64,000 nt of DNA. Source: Ligula intestinalis. Taxonomy: Eukaryota > Platyhelminthes > Cestoda > Diphyllobothriidea > Diphyllobothriidae. Positions 13,779-26,775 of this stretch are shown here, piece after piece. Position 1 is the first letter of the stretch. The number at the start of each line of letters is the position of its first letter. A program made the position numbers and the translations under genes. The notes beneath the pieces are model-generated. The model searched no databases. It was not told where the DNA came from and worked only from the letters and a program-made list of their open reading frames with translations. Location of the stretch: NCBI GenBank assembly GCA_036362985.1, contig JAYGXS010000004.1:6714277-6778276 (forward strand). The letters run 5' to 3'.

Positions 13779-14040
13779 TTTTGGCAAGAGGTGACAGCCA
13801 CGTGAGCCACGAGCTGCTCTAGTCATGGTTCTCAGGCCCCCAGACCATCAACAAGTGCAACGATTTGGCAGTTTCATACTGCGTACTGAGTGATGGCCTG
13901 AGCGATCGAATCAGTCACATAAGAAACGCCGGACCAAACAAAAACTCGGACAAGACAATCGTAGCAATTAATGGGTCAAATTCGAAAAGTCAAGGCATCA
14001 CCGCACCAATTAAGGCCCCAGGCGGTGGCTACAAGAACTG
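13779..14040 (+). pseudogene. Penelope-like element C-terminal tail
   Basis: The frame reads ILARGDSHVSHELL, a TAG stop, then SWFSGPQTINKCNDLA, and runs on to a TGA at 14038-14040. This matches the PLE GIY-YIG tail pattern, in which a tryptophan-containing ESWF motif is followed by INKCNDLP. The same motif appears on the minus strand at 54300-54795 (SRELLESWFAGPQSVNKCND), so both belong to one PLE subfamily. The RT and the GIY-YIG core are absent. The piece lies about 150 bases before MITE copy 1. Confidence 0.75.
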
Positions 14041-14186
14041 AAACTTATAGTAAGCATGCGGATGACCGCTACGAATTATAAATCTGTGCATGTATCACCC
14101 CTGCCTGCGCATTATTCACACTATCCTACAATAACACATGACTAAAGATTCCCGACCGAATTCAAAAAGTCAGGAAATTAAATCTC

Positions 14187-14743
14187 GGCAACAGTCGTTT
14201 GTTAAGCCCCACTCATTAACACCTAAAACCTGCACGGTGGTTATCGGGTTTTATGGGCAAAGAATTACGACAATATACTTTTCTTTAATAAAAGCTAACT
14301 GCATTTATATTTTACTGCATTAAGAAGTGTTGTTGCTTTATATCTCTGGATTTTTGCAATCTGTATTATCATTTAACGTATTGTGGGAAAACTCGATTAT
14401 CAAATTGCAGGTTTCTTGAATTTCCCAAGCAATTGAAATGGTGGTTAGGAGATCGTCTATTTCAACTTATCTTAGGTACAACTTACCGTTCTGGAGTTAG
14501 ATTAGTTAAGCCGAGACGCGAAGCGCTGCGCACACCTTTAATTAACATGCGGAACAACCTGCTCCTAGGGGCCGCGGGCAGCAACATCGACTACAATTAT
14601 TTTCACTTTGCATTTACTTCTAAAAATTTCTTTTTCTGCCTATCCTATATCCCCACACCACAAAATTCTATAACCACGGTTTTTGCAGGATATAATGCTG
14701 AGGCTATGGGTATATGATTGAGGATATCTAAGCTTCTTTTTCC
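14187..14743 (+). mobile_element. MITE-like DNA transposon, copy 1
   Basis: One of five copies of a family of about 0.55 kb in this window. The terminal inverted repeats are about 120 bases and begin GGCAA; inside them is a shared ACGGTGGTTAT motif at both ends (here AACCACGG near the right end). The central part contains the family's ACTTACCGTTCTGGAGTTAG block. Flanking octamers TAAATCTC (14179-14186) and TAACTCTT (14744-14751) agree at 6 of 8 positions, consistent with an old 8-bp target duplication. There is no coding capacity. Confidence 0.85.
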
Positions 14744-14751
14744 TAACTCTT

Positions 14752-17657
14752 TTGTTCCAGTTGTCGAATCATCTTCGTTTGAACTGCTGCCTGAAACTCG
14801 CATATTCACTTCAATTGACAGTTTTAGTTCTCTTATCTTTATAGCATGTTTTTATTTCTTGCAGTCCGTTATAGTTTTTAAGTGCATCATGTGTCCAAAA
14901 TCATTTTGCTTTAATATATACCTCCCTAAGCTACTAAAATATCTGCTTTAAAACACACTGTGCCTGCATTGAGTGACGTTTTTTTAGCGCAATCATTTAT
15001 TCGCGAATGCTCTGCGGGCATTGTAATTCAATTTTTCAAATCATGTCAATATATTACTAAGTTGGTTAAAATCTTCACTTAACTTTCTTAGTGCATTAGT
15101 TTCTGTTTTTCTATGAGATAAAATTAATCTGGGTTCGATAATTTTCCCAGAATGACCTTGCCTAAGGTGAACAGAGCTCTTTTTCTTCACGTTTATCAGA
15201 TGAAACAAGTTACAAGACAGGAGGATATTTTTAGGTAGCAGACATCTTATGGCCTTACCCGCTGTAATTACGCCCACAGGCCATTTATTGTTTCAACGTC
15301 GTGCCCACATGTTTCTACCTACGCGAATGATGCTTATCTTACCATGATAATCCGCGTACAAATTGCCCATGCTAAATGTGGAACCATTGGCAAGTTCGAT
15401 TTTTATGCTCAATTAGGGTCAATTAGGAAAGTGGGGAGTCGAAAATGAGCAGTTTTAGTAAGATCGTGCAATTTTATATCTGTTCGTTCTGCATTTAAAA
15501 TTTTCGATGAGATCCATGCAGCAAGTTTATATCACTAAGAAGGCTTCCTTGTAAGCAAAAATTATTGCTTTCATAAGCCGAAATTTGTAAAAGATTGGAA
15601 ATCGCTCGCAAGCTTGCACCACATGAGATTGTTGTAATAATTTTCGCTCAGTTTAATCTTAAATCATTTAAGTCAGTCCAGGATGGCGACGTTTAACTCG
15701 CGTCCCTCTGCCACTTTCAAACCGTTTTTCGATAGGCAATGTTTACTTACGTAGAATGCATATAACTCATTGATTTTCATTTCGCTTACAAATTCAAATA
15801 CACTTAGTAGAAAAAATTTTTAAAATTATTATTTATTGTACTGGTTTTCAGGCAAATTACGCATGTTTTTATTTGTAATACTTAAAGATAAAGTATCATT
15901 TGAGTTGCAAAAGGTTTCTTTATCGTAGAAAAGTTTAAAATTTACTGACTGCTATGCTTAAATTTGAGGGTATCGATAGAAGCAAAAATGCGAGTTCCAG
16001 GAACCAGTTCAGAAGAATATGCGATTATTGGAACAATAATTTTATTTTTCTGAAGTCCAGCTGCGTGATGAAGAATATCCAAAAATTCGATAATTTGGTA
16101 AATGCTGAAAGGATATATTAGTCTTTAATTGTATTCATGAAGACCGAACAGAGTGTTCGTGTTTAGAAAATCGCTTAAAAACAGTTTAAATTCAGCAGTA
16201 TCCACCGGTATCTGCAGGATGATCTGCAACCTATCAAAATCGAACACCAGAAATACATATAAGCAATCGAGAGAGAGGAGAGTTTTCAATATAAAAGGAT
16301 CAGGATAAGGATAAGGATTGAACGCTTACTAGTTACTTGCCAAACTGTCACTAAAGGATAAATTGACGAATTTTTTCCGTATAAAGTACTTATCAGAAAA
16401 TATTAACGAAAACGTCTTCACTGTTGACATCTGTATCTCAACCACTGCCCTAAAGAACTAACTTCAAAGGCACTGTTGCTTGCGATGCTTAAGTCACTGT
16501 GGGTCTATTTAACACTGTGAGCACCCGACTTCAGCAACTTGTAAGTTTTCGGGTGTTCTAAGTGTTATAAATTTTTTAATGTGTAAAAGCAATATTATTT
16601 TGATGCATTTAAGCAGTATCTTATATTTGCGTTTTGATAAACATTTTAAAAAATTAAGTTCAGTGCCATTTTTAATGACTATTAGCGCAGCAACAAAACT
16701 AAAAAATGAAGCTTCTTTAATAAGAGTCACTCATTCCGCAGAACATTTATTTGATAATATAGGGGCTAAATCACGCATAAAAAGAATATTTATAGGCCTA
16801 ATATGTGCAATTATCTTTGTGCAGCAAGCAAGCGGCTTCACACCAACTAGCTGTCTTTACGCAACTGTTGATTTATGAAGGACTGCTAGTCCCAGCTAAC
16901 TTGAATTTTCTTTAAGAAGATAAAAAGGTCTGAAAAATAGCGTTTAAGGTAAATCACTCGTGATAACTGAAGGCGAAATCTCAATGTTTTAATGCTGGAG
17001 CAAAACATTTCGTTACAAATCCTGTCTGCAACGGTTTGCTATGTGGAAGCGCAATTGCTAGAATCTCTTGTGCTGCCTTTTCTGTAAGAAGCCTCTTACT
17101 GATGAGTTTAAACAAACCCTGCCAAAAAATACAGAGCTGAGAGACAAAGAAACGTGCCATGAGCTTCAGTTATTTTTTTTTCGACTCGTTTGACGTCCGC
17201 AGTTTCTGCCCAACCTTCACAGTATGACTACGCGTATTTCAAGTGCTTCTGATGGTGATGAGTTTTGGAGTGCTAGCAAACACTACCATGGATAATGAGC
17301 TCTCCAGCACAGCGTTAGTGAATTTTGCGTTTCAAAAGCCTATACCCAGCAGCTAACGCATAGTTGTTTCTGTTTAAAAGGACTGTCTGTTAAGCAATAA
17401 TTTGAACATCTAATGAAAGCCTATTCAGGCTTCACATGAGGAGAAGTTGCGAGCGCTAGAATCCGGCTTGAGATGTTGGGTTCTCGCCGGAACACATCAT
17501 CGTAGTTAAACATTTCGCGAGAATAGGTTTTGTAATCTGTCCACTTGTTTGCCTAACGGAAGCACAGTTGCTCCTATCGTTATTCATTCCAGTTTTTTCC
17601 CAACAAAAATATGGCCACAATGCATAATTAACTTGAATGTTCTTCTTGTGGGTTTAA
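14752..17657. other. Unassigned AT-rich stretch
   Basis: No recognisable gene or repeat. The plus and minus frames around 16509-16878 overlap each other, are under 100 codons and lack family signals. A short GGATAAGGATAAGGAT run near 16300 is the only small repeat noted. Confidence 0.5.
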
Positions 17658-18002
17658 GTGCTGACCGTTCTACCACAATGCACTTCAAATTGCGTTTACG
17701 AATTTACATGCACTTGCGGATGTAAAAACATAGGGCCAACAGAACGGCAATTGGCAACCAAAGCCAAGGAGCACTTACCGATTCGGCTATTCAAACAGGA
17801 GAATAGGAATCCCCGTTCTTCCATTACTGAACACGTATTGGATACGGGTCATTCTGCAAACCCCAAAACATCCTTCCAAATACTCGTTTGGGCACGAACA
17901 ATTCGTACATTGCGCAACCTGGAGGCAACCTCCGTACGACGGTCAAAGCTCGACCTATGTAAACAGCTGGAACATGTTGTGCACCTTGCTTTGCCCTGGT
18001 AA
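17658..18002 (+). pseudogene. Penelope-like element GIY-YIG fragment, second subfamily
   Basis: An open frame of 114 codons. It shows CVYEFTCTCGCKNIGPTERQ (nuclease start, with the usual Y-I-G reduced to N-I-G), then KEHLP, SSITEHVLDTGHS and the tail LRNLEATSVRRSKLDLCKQL. These are the ordered landmarks of a PLE GIY-YIG domain of the C-x-C type, distinct from the YRIDC type at 9-10 kb. The minus-strand piece at 30650-31330 is a close relative. No in-frame stop is present over this stretch, but the RT is missing and no 3' end was recognised, so it is a fragment. Confidence 0.8.
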
Positions 18003-21000
18003 CATCCGGCTCTCTGATTCACACCTCCTCCTGCCCACATTTTTGGGTTTAATTTTTTTCGCCTACCTTACTGTCTTCGGTGCTTCGCTTACTTACGTTA
18101 ATAATTAGACTTATTAGCCCAAATTAGTAATTGACCTTCTTGGCTTGTTACTGTGACAACTGCTGTATGAATTCAATTGTTGTTTTCTATCATTCGTTAC
18201 TCACTATATGCAGCGAGAGGACGCAGCTGATGAGCACTTGCGAACTTTATGGTGCTTATAAATTCTGCTGTGTACGCAATCTTAACATTTGAACCCGGGA
18301 AAAGATGCTTCAAGTTTCCAAAACAGCATTTCCTGATGGACACCAGCAAGCCTACGAAAAGGTTATTGTATATGTATTTTACGGAATCGGCAAAGTTTAC
18401 CAACGTCTATCTTATCGCGAATCACTTTTTATGCAACTGTTCAGACAAAAAATACGTTAACTTTTCTAATTGGCCCAGTTAAATTAAAAAGCGATATTAT
18501 TTGATGGACCCTTATGGCACTTGCACGCTCCATTCTGTCATTGAGTTCATTATTGGGCCTTAATAGCAGCTGTCAAACAGCATGTATTTAGGACACATCA
18601 ATATTACAATTTATTTGGTATATATTTGTTATGCATTTTATGCTAGTTTTAATTTTCAATCATAATCAGGCATCACGCATCAACCATAATTATGATGCAA
18701 AAACTCCTTCACAATATTGCAGCGTTCGGCGAGTTATTGCGAGCGATCATAATTTCACAACGTAACTGTCATTTTGCTTAGAAAATATTCTTTAAATTAT
18801 CAATCTCAACAGATGTCGGTCTGTTTCGAAGCACGCGCGTGTATCGCTTGAAAACGCTTCCAGGGTAATTGACCATTCCTAAGATCACATTGGCCAGTTC
18901 AGTACCAAAGCTGCATTGGTAAGGTAATTCTGTTTGCGACATCAAAGGATAATTTGTGCAAACAACTGTTATTGCGGCTTTCAGTAATAGGCTATTTGGT
19001 CGTGACAAGTGTTATTCTTCTGCAGTTTAAAACGGGAAATGACTATTATTGTGATGTGGCTGGTCGTTCACTTCCGAAACAGATTATTTTATCTTACATC
19101 CATTTGCAATCTTAGGACATCAGCCTTCCGTAGACAGTGGGCTTAATATGATTTGCCTGTGTCCATTTAATAACTGACAGTAGCAGTAGCAAACTTAAGC
19201 CATATGTAAAATGGCCACAATGTACGTTTCAAAGAAAATAAAAAGCAAAAACCGTCAGTTGGTACTCGAAACCTTAAAGACGAAACAGATTTTCAGAATA
19301 AAAAAAGTTTGCATGATCTGAATTTTTATCTATGTGGAGTTCTTTTTTCGTTGGTTTTTCATGTCGACTTTGGGCATCGCAACCAATAAAGCACGTTTAA
19401 GTGTCGATTTAGTCATGAAAAAACGATTTTGTGCTCCTGTTTACGGCTAAAATTAAAGGTATCTATCTCAAATAGTAATTCGCGTATTACATTTCTGAGA
19501 CAACATTAGCAGTGCTATTCAACAGACTTAGTATCGTATTCGGAAAATATGCATATCAGCCCATTAAGGACTTCCGACCTGAGCAATGAGGCTATTATTT
19601 ATCCCATTTTTTGACATAAGATTGAAGGCCGGTAAATAAAATCTGATCAATGCTCTTAAATTTGCGACCAGAGCAGAGTTTTTGATGCCTCCGGATTTTT
19701 GGCCTGCCCTGGGCTAGTGTTTAAACGAAGCTCTAATGATATAAGTATTATGTAGCAAGTGCAAACGTGACAAACATCAGCCAGACAAAGGCATTCCATA
19801 GTTGTATAAGATATAAATGAATCTAAAAAGAAAGATCTTCGAAAAATCGAGCTGTACTCATGAATTTTCGAACAAGTATCACGTGTTCATCATCAGACTA
19901 AATTAAAAATGAATCTGTTGACAGCTTCAAAGTATTATTGCATGAGCAAATGGCCGTTTGACCGTCTGCTAGGACAGCGTACACCTGTCGATCGTCAACA
20001 GGATTGTGCGGAGATGGTTAATGCCGTCGCACTTCAGTGATTGTAGACTAACCTGGATCTGATGTCATGACCGAGTTGAGAATGACGGAGGCAGGAGGGA
20101 GCGCAGGTGGCTGGCGTGGCCTGAGCCGCCAATAAGCGTGCCACCGCAGCGTAAATCAGAGCTGGGCAGTCAGACACTCCACGCGCTGACCACGCGGTCC
20201 AGGTTATCCTGAGAGGGAACAACCATCCAATCCAAGGTTTTTGGTCTCCGAGATGGCTCCAAGCACGCTCGTGTGTTTAGAATGGACAAAGCCTTCTGAA
20301 CCGTCGACCTCACTCTCTTCCTTATCCCTAGCCACCGACAGAGTAAATCATTTATCTAAGCAAATGCTTTCGTGTTCAACTGCAGGCTTTATATTGTGTT
20401 CTAAATGGGCTCCTGTCGCACCAGAAAACGTAAACTCCTATCAGCAATTACCGGTTTTCCCAATATCAAAATGCGGGTTAGTGGTTGTTTGTATGTAGAA
20501 TATTGTAGATGAGTTTTGGTTGATTGCTAGGCTTGTAAGCTCACCATCGTGTGACATGCACGCAAACTATTTTTTCACGGCCTAGGATGTCGGATATTTT
20601 AGGCAAATAACACTTAATACAACATTATTAGTTGTGTAGGATGCGTTTTGTCTTATTGATTGTTTAAGCTGTTATAGATCAAAAGACATCAAAGAGAATA
20701 TTCTTTGGTAGTAAATCGTATCTTTTTCGAGTCTGCTACACAAAAGAAGGGTATATTTAGGTAATTGTGCACGCAAAGTGTTATCTTTGCATATGTAGTA
20801 AAGAATAAGTTTCAATTTTCAAGAAAGAAGTCACCTCAAACTTCGGCAAGGTAGGCTACTGCACTGCACTACAGCGGTCAACCTTAAAGCAAACTTTCTG
20901 TAGCAATCAATCGAGGAAAATTAGGAGGAAATAACGCCCTGAAATATGTGTACTTTTTAAACTAACGAAAAGATTTGCAAATGAAAAATAAATAAGGTTG

Positions 21001-22395
21001 AAATCAATTGTAGCTCAGATTAATAACCACCCACCTTTTTATGGGAGGTCGGGCATAAAGTTCAGGGACAATAAGCACTTGGTTTTAACGTCTGATTTAG
21101 AGTAAATGTTATAGGAATTTTCAGACTAAAAGGCTTGGGTTAGTTTTGGGATTAGTTAGTATAGCCATAGAACTGTTGACAGGCATGGGGTTTTTATTGG
21201 TCGTACCGGTCGAACACTGGGATACGTACCTTTATGGAAGCTAGCGCGACGCCATCTGTAGTAAATGCATCACTTACACTGAGGCCAAACGTTTTCTTCA
21301 AAGTCACTGCTATTCGTCACATGTAAAATACCTTCGCAATTATTTGTGGGAATCGTTTTACAGCTCTTTTGCATCGTTATCTTAAAACAATTACTGTCTT
21401 TGTGGGAGCGTATCTGAAGTCACCCCAGCCGCTTGAATCTGATAGAGAAAAACCGAGAGGAGTGTCATTTACAACGAAAAATATTCCCTCTTTAACAAGC
21501 ATTAATATTTAATGGTCTCTTTAGAGAACCAAAAACCACAGCAACGCAACAAAGGAATGGACGTCGAGTCAAAACTTCGTAGCAAATTGAAAAATCGAAA
21601 GCTACGCTTATAAAAGGTGCTTTCAAATACTAACAGATTCGCACGGAAGTTAATTAAGCTCTGACTTGGTCACTGCAAATTTACAACTAATTGAATTGCC
21701 TGCGTATATATTGAGATTAAGCATATTTAGATAATTATATTTCTTCATATCTGGTTGACGTTAAAATTTAGAGATGAGATGTCAGCCAGGAGAGAGTAAA
21801 CGAACATGCGGTGACGCCATGTTGGCCATGGTAACTTTGGAGCTTACGCAAAAGCACCTTGAACGCCGACAGCTAGAGAACTCTAACAGGCTGATGATGG
21901 CCGAAGTTAAATGAAGGCACTTCTTATTGTCTGTTTAACATGCGGATTATTTCGATTTTCATGATAGCATTTATGCTTTCAGTTCATCTTTAGCTATACT
22001 TTCCCATTCACTGTAAAACCAAGCAATGTCACATCGTTATTAGAGGTTCAACTGACTTCAGACTTCAGGGAACAACTTGCGCTTGTTTGACTTTGAGTTG
22101 TATGCGGGCCTTTTATGAGCTCTTGATTGTGCCCCTTCAAAAGACTCACTGATGCAACCAGTGTTGTCGGCTTGCTTGGTGTGGCTACGTCAATCGAACC
22201 GACCCCCTTTGAAGTTCGCAAACTTCGTCTTTCGATATTTTTTGTCAATGATTTGTCACCGCTGGATAAAGCATAACCGTTCGCATGCTTCTTACTTGAG
22301 GGTTAGCAAAATCAACAGTTAGCATTCAAAAGAACACCTGGCGAGTATACGTAGCTTTCTATAAACTCACCTCGGGCCATACCATTTATATAGGG
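18003..22395. other. Unassigned stretch
   Basis: No gene, RNA or repeat recognised in about 4.4 kb. The part around 20040-20230 is locally GC-richer, but no tRNA-like or coding signal was resolved in it. Confidence 0.5.
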
Positions 22396-22647
22396 ATGGC
22401 TGCCAAATGTGAAGTGAGAAGGATCAACAGCGGTATCTTTGTCCACATGGTTGACTCCGGATATCGTGTAGACCCCAGCAAAGTCTTCAAGGTAATTTAT
22501 AAGGTCCCGTCAAACTTCCCAAAGTCCCTGGGTCAGCGTTTGCTAGCAACAACAGAAGCAACCTCAATCCGTTTGAGGAAGCCGGTTTTGTACGCGTTGA
22601 ATAATTTTCTTCAAGCTCCGAGCTTAGCATGGCCAACGGTTACATAA
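22396..22647 (+). pseudogene. Penelope-like element GIY-YIG C-terminal fragment
   Basis: The 83-codon frame carries the distal half of a PLE GIY-YIG domain: HMVDSGYRVDPSKVFKVIYK, then a region ending LLATTEATSIRLRKPVLYAL and a terminal LAWP. The order (H..D.G.RV, then L..TEA..IR..KP.L) matches the second PLE subfamily seen at 17.7 kb. The catalytic N-terminal part and the RT are absent. No 3' terminus was identified. Confidence 0.7.
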
Positions 22648-25049
22648 CTGCCTGCATCTTTCCGTGCTTTCTTTCCCTTCTACTCTACGTGTCCGGATTC
22701 AACAAAGTGTCATCTTCTCGCAACCAGCCATGACTAATTTGCCTGTAACGATGAACATAATTGCAGGCATCTTACTTTGTATTCCTTCCCTATATCAATG
22801 TAATGTTCTGAGTAGACTTTACCGCAAGCTTCTTATGCTCACCAGATATTTTCCTGGATTTTCTGGTGGGCATTTTTGTAAATTTAAAACTGTTACCATT
22901 CATTTTGGATAAGTAATCGTTCTCGCCATTTTCATGACTCTCGGTTCGAAGGTATGTCCTACCATATACGTCTCCGCGTGTCTCGTCTAAGGAACTGCTT
23001 CTTCGCCACTGTTGCAATGTGTTATGTTGATCGGTCGCGTAGGCATCATTATGAGAGCTTATTTAGTCAGCTTTGTGGGAAAAACAGTAGGAAGGTTGAT
23101 TTGCTATCTCGTTAAACGATACATCCAAAATACTTTAAATAGGGGTTTGGATCGGAAAAGATGCTCTTAGCAGAATTATATTACTGTCATGTAATCTTAG
23201 CTGAATACATATAAGTCACTTCAGGATGCCATGTTTGCAAAGAACATCTTTCGTGCCAACTTAATGTAGAACATAATGCAAAATAACAACATAAATAGTA
23301 TGCTTTTTCATGCATTATAAATGCCATCGTATACTTAACTATTTTTAAAGAAAACATACACAGAAAGATCACTTATTACATCCGTTCGATAGAAACTTAC
23401 ATCGATTTTCGATTTTCATGCCTGAAGAAAGAGAAGGGAAGGAAGACAGTCAAAGGTCTTTTCATCAAGCTTTGCATTTTTCATTTATTTATGTTAAAAA
23501 TAACCTGTAGAACATAGTCCCAACTGAATACGATCTTTGTGATAACTGCGTGACGCTATCTTGACTACTCTTAAGCCTTAGTGTGACTTTTCTTAGGTAG
23601 AATATTTCCAGCAAATGGCTGACAAATTGAGTTGAGAATTATTTTGTTGAAAAACAAAATATTTAAATCGAAAACCGCCCTTTTTAGGTATAGAATTTAA
23701 GGAAGGCATTAGATGCGACCAAAGTGAGGCATGGGAAACTATTTTTTGCAATGGGTTTTTAAATCTTTGAATTCACAAAGACATCGAAAATTAAGCGGCA
23801 AATTGTATGCTGGCAGAGACATTGGTACCGAAAAAGACAACGAAAGACCTTAAAGTCAATTGCAGGCTTATTAGTCGTCATCAACCAGCAATAAAAATTC
23901 GAATATTAGATCTATGCTGATTGAGTTTAACCATTTGCCATTAAGCCACAAGCCAATCGTCGTGTCCGATTCGATCACAAATACGATTTATGATATGGCA
24001 CGAGTACTAAGTCGATCACGGAACATGCTCCTCCCAGTGGGCCTGGAATTGGGTATAACTGGCTTACGTCAATAAATGAGCTAACCATTTCAGTCTTCCT
24101 TGACTTTTGCGGAAGCAGCTCTACCGACTGGTGTGGTGGAGCCCCTAGCTAGGTGCGATTTTGGCTCACTTGATTGACAACGGTCACCTGTTAGAGAGCA
24201 ACCAAGTGTGGTTATGAAACACTTCAAGCTCCTGTTCCAGTAAACACTTGCGACGACCAAGGCAGTCACCATAAGCCTAACTGAAATGAGTTTCCGCGCG
24301 CAGAAGACGTTTTTACAGCCATTAGGGCTTTTCTTGACCAGAGAACACGTTGCCAGAAACTGACGACGATGCACTTTGAAATAATTGTCCGACAACTTCT
24401 CCCTCCCCTATTTCGCTCTCAGTCTATGAATAAAATCCGACAAAGTGAGTCTTGAACCACTCTATTATTTACTACTGATTGGTAACTTAAGCTTCTGTTC
24501 ACTCTTCCATCCATTTTAGCATTGCATTTGCCTGACTATGAATAATCGAAACAAACATTTGCCTATCTTAACTTCCTACAGCAATACTCGGTCTAAAAAG
24601 GGGTTCCAAGGTACAACGAGACGAGCATCTTTCGTATGCACCACAGTGGGCGCCACGATATCATAAAAGGCATAAGAGTTACTTTGTCATCTTTGACCTA
24701 GTGTAGTTATTCAAGGCGGTCCAAAGTAAGTTCATTTAACTGCCAACACACTGGCGTCAGGAAAATTTATTAGCAATTTGGCCGCATCACCTAACAATCC
24801 TGCTTATGTATTGTCTTTTTAACGAAAGCCCATTCAAGAATTTTGGTTAGCGGTTCAGGAGATAGTGCATCTCCTGTATCAGTGGCTGCGGAGAACAAGA
24901 AGTCAAAGGCGTTTCGATTACCGGAATCGTTATTTTGTTATTGTGAGCTGTCGGGCTCCTGCGGGATTCTATCGTCACTGATAAAACGTGAACTAAAAGT
25001 GAGCATCAGCGTTAGAGGCATGAACCAATAAGTTGTACGAAGAAACACA
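22648..25049. other. Unassigned stretch
   Basis: No recognised feature. A frame at 24090-24395 (minus strand) has no known motif. The plus frame at 24843-25031 directly precedes PLE sequence and may be its upstream continuation, but I cannot show it. Confidence 0.45.
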
Positions 25050-26290
25050 GTTCGCTCAAAATTGAACAACTCCTTAGGGTGCTCGAATTTTGCCAAAAGA
25101 CATACTGCACCTTTGCAGGAGCAACTTATGGACAGATCAAGGGAACTCCGATAGGCTCCCTAATCTCCGGTTAAATAGCAAAATTTGACCTACAAAAAGT
25201 GGAAAATATTGCGCTCACCCAACGGCCCCGATCATTCGGCAGCGTTACGTTGATGATATGTATTTTTAATCGTCAAAAGGAACATTCTGCAGAATTCTAA
25301 TGATTTTCCCAAGTCGATCTTCCCAGCTATACAATTCACGATGGAAAAAAAAGGAATAATTACCTACCATTTCTTGATGTACTCTTCATGCGCCGAAATC
25401 AAAACAATGGTTAACAGGAAGGCGACTAACACCACACATTCACAGCAACCATCCGGTGGCTCACAAACGAATTTGTGTGAGAATGCTGTTAAAATGAATC
25501 CAGATCCACTGCAGTAGCCCGGAGGTATAAGCCCGGAGGCCCGATATATCCGCAACCCCTTTATGCTGAATGGCTATCCAAAGGCCTTTATCAACCGTTG
25601 CGGACGTGCTTGCTCTCTGAGGACCTGACCAGAACCAACCCCTGCGATATGGCATGCACTGCCATGCATCAAGTATGTGTCGGATGTGACCGAGCACATT
25701 GCTGCGGGACCAGGGCTTGGAATTGCACACCCCGAAGGCTAACACACGCAGCCGGATCATGAGAATACAGAACCAATGAAGTCCTAGTGAGCAGTTGGGC
25801 GTAGTGCATTGCATAGCAGGTATAAAATGTCCCCGAAATTACACCGGACAGACTGGACGAATGCCTGGTTCGTGCATACGCGAACATAAGCTGGTCTCCA
25901 GACGGAGTGACACATTCTCGTAAATGGCGGTCCACCTATTAAACGGACCACGAATGTAATTTCGCAGCCGCAAAGATAATTGCTCAAGCAGGCAACAAGA
26001 CAGGAAGCGAGCTAATTGAAGCCTGGGCTTCGGATGACAGCACAGTCGATCAGTGTACTGAGCTGGCGCCCGCATACATCGCCAATCGCAGGCATAAACG
26101 CACGGCCGACACTGGTGATCAATGAGTTTCCTCTCTCTCTCCCCTCCCCATAAACAGTTGTTTGGTTCCTACTCCCATACCTGTTGGTCGCTTTTCGTTG
26201 ATGTTTTATCTGTGAGGATGGACTTCCACTAGATTCCGAACGCTCAGAATAATAACATTACGATTCCGGTGATCGAAACGCCTTTGTCCT
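25050..26290 (+). pseudogene. Penelope-like retroelement, most complete copy (RT palm to 3' end)
   Basis: Ordered PLE landmarks are visible across several frames. At about 25100-25195 the RT reads TFAGATYGQIKGTPIGSLIS, holding the GTPxGS motif. RQRYVDDMYF (25237-25266) holds the RT catalytic YVDD. LPFLDVLFMRRN (about 25360-25400) and a TIRWLTNEFV segment form the RT end. A connector follows, then a GIY-YIG domain (CIAGIKCPRNYTGQTGR from about 25810; later NFAAAKIIAQAGNKTGSELI and EAWASDD). The block AACGCTCAGAATAATAAC near 26240 resembles PLE 3' ends. Several stops and frame changes, including a TAA just after the YVDD motif, rule out function. The RT N-terminus is missing or unrecognisable. 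Confidence 0.9.
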
Positions 26291-26329
26291 CTATACAAAT
26301 ACCTGGGATGCGAACCTTTGCCTCTATTC

Positions 26330-26775
26330 ATGAAAACAAGAAATGCATAAAGACCACTGCAGTCTCCGCTGCCGGTTAGGGTTAGTTACTGAGTCATCGC
26401 CTGCACAGGCTCGATATTCGGAACAGCAAACGATGCTCTACTTCTGCCTTGTCATCAGGAAAACCCGTTACATTTCTCACTTCTGTGTGAATTTTCTATC
26501 CTCAAAGTCACACCCAGATAGGCTGTGTCGTGTTCGGTTGTGCAAACGCTCACTTAATTGTGCATAGTGTGCCGGAGCAGGTTGGTGATTGCTGCATGAA
26601 AGTCTGTCGCTTACATTTGTCCAGAATGGGTGCACTGGGTTTGGTGGCTAAGTGCACATAAGTGGTGCGATCTAAAGAGTGCAACAGAATGGCTTGACTT
26701 TAGTGTCACTGTGCCGATCCACCGCGCTCAGTACCGTAGCAAATAGCATCATTTGCGCAAACATTGTTCTTAACC
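26330..26775 (+). repeat. 26-30 kb repeat family, copy 1
   Basis: This segment aligns with 28750-29035 and 29825-30235. Shared blocks include TCACACCCAGATAGG, TGTTCGGTTGTGCAA, GCCGGAGCAGGTTGGTGA and CAACAGAATGGCTTGACTTTA, and it ends near GTAGCAAATAGCA. No terminal repeats or coding frame were resolved. It may be the untranslated end of the non-LTR element at 29 kb or an independent short element. Confidence 0.7.

Noticed and set aside
24090..24395. Minus-strand frame of 101 codons as a gene
   Set aside because: No family signal and no supporting context.
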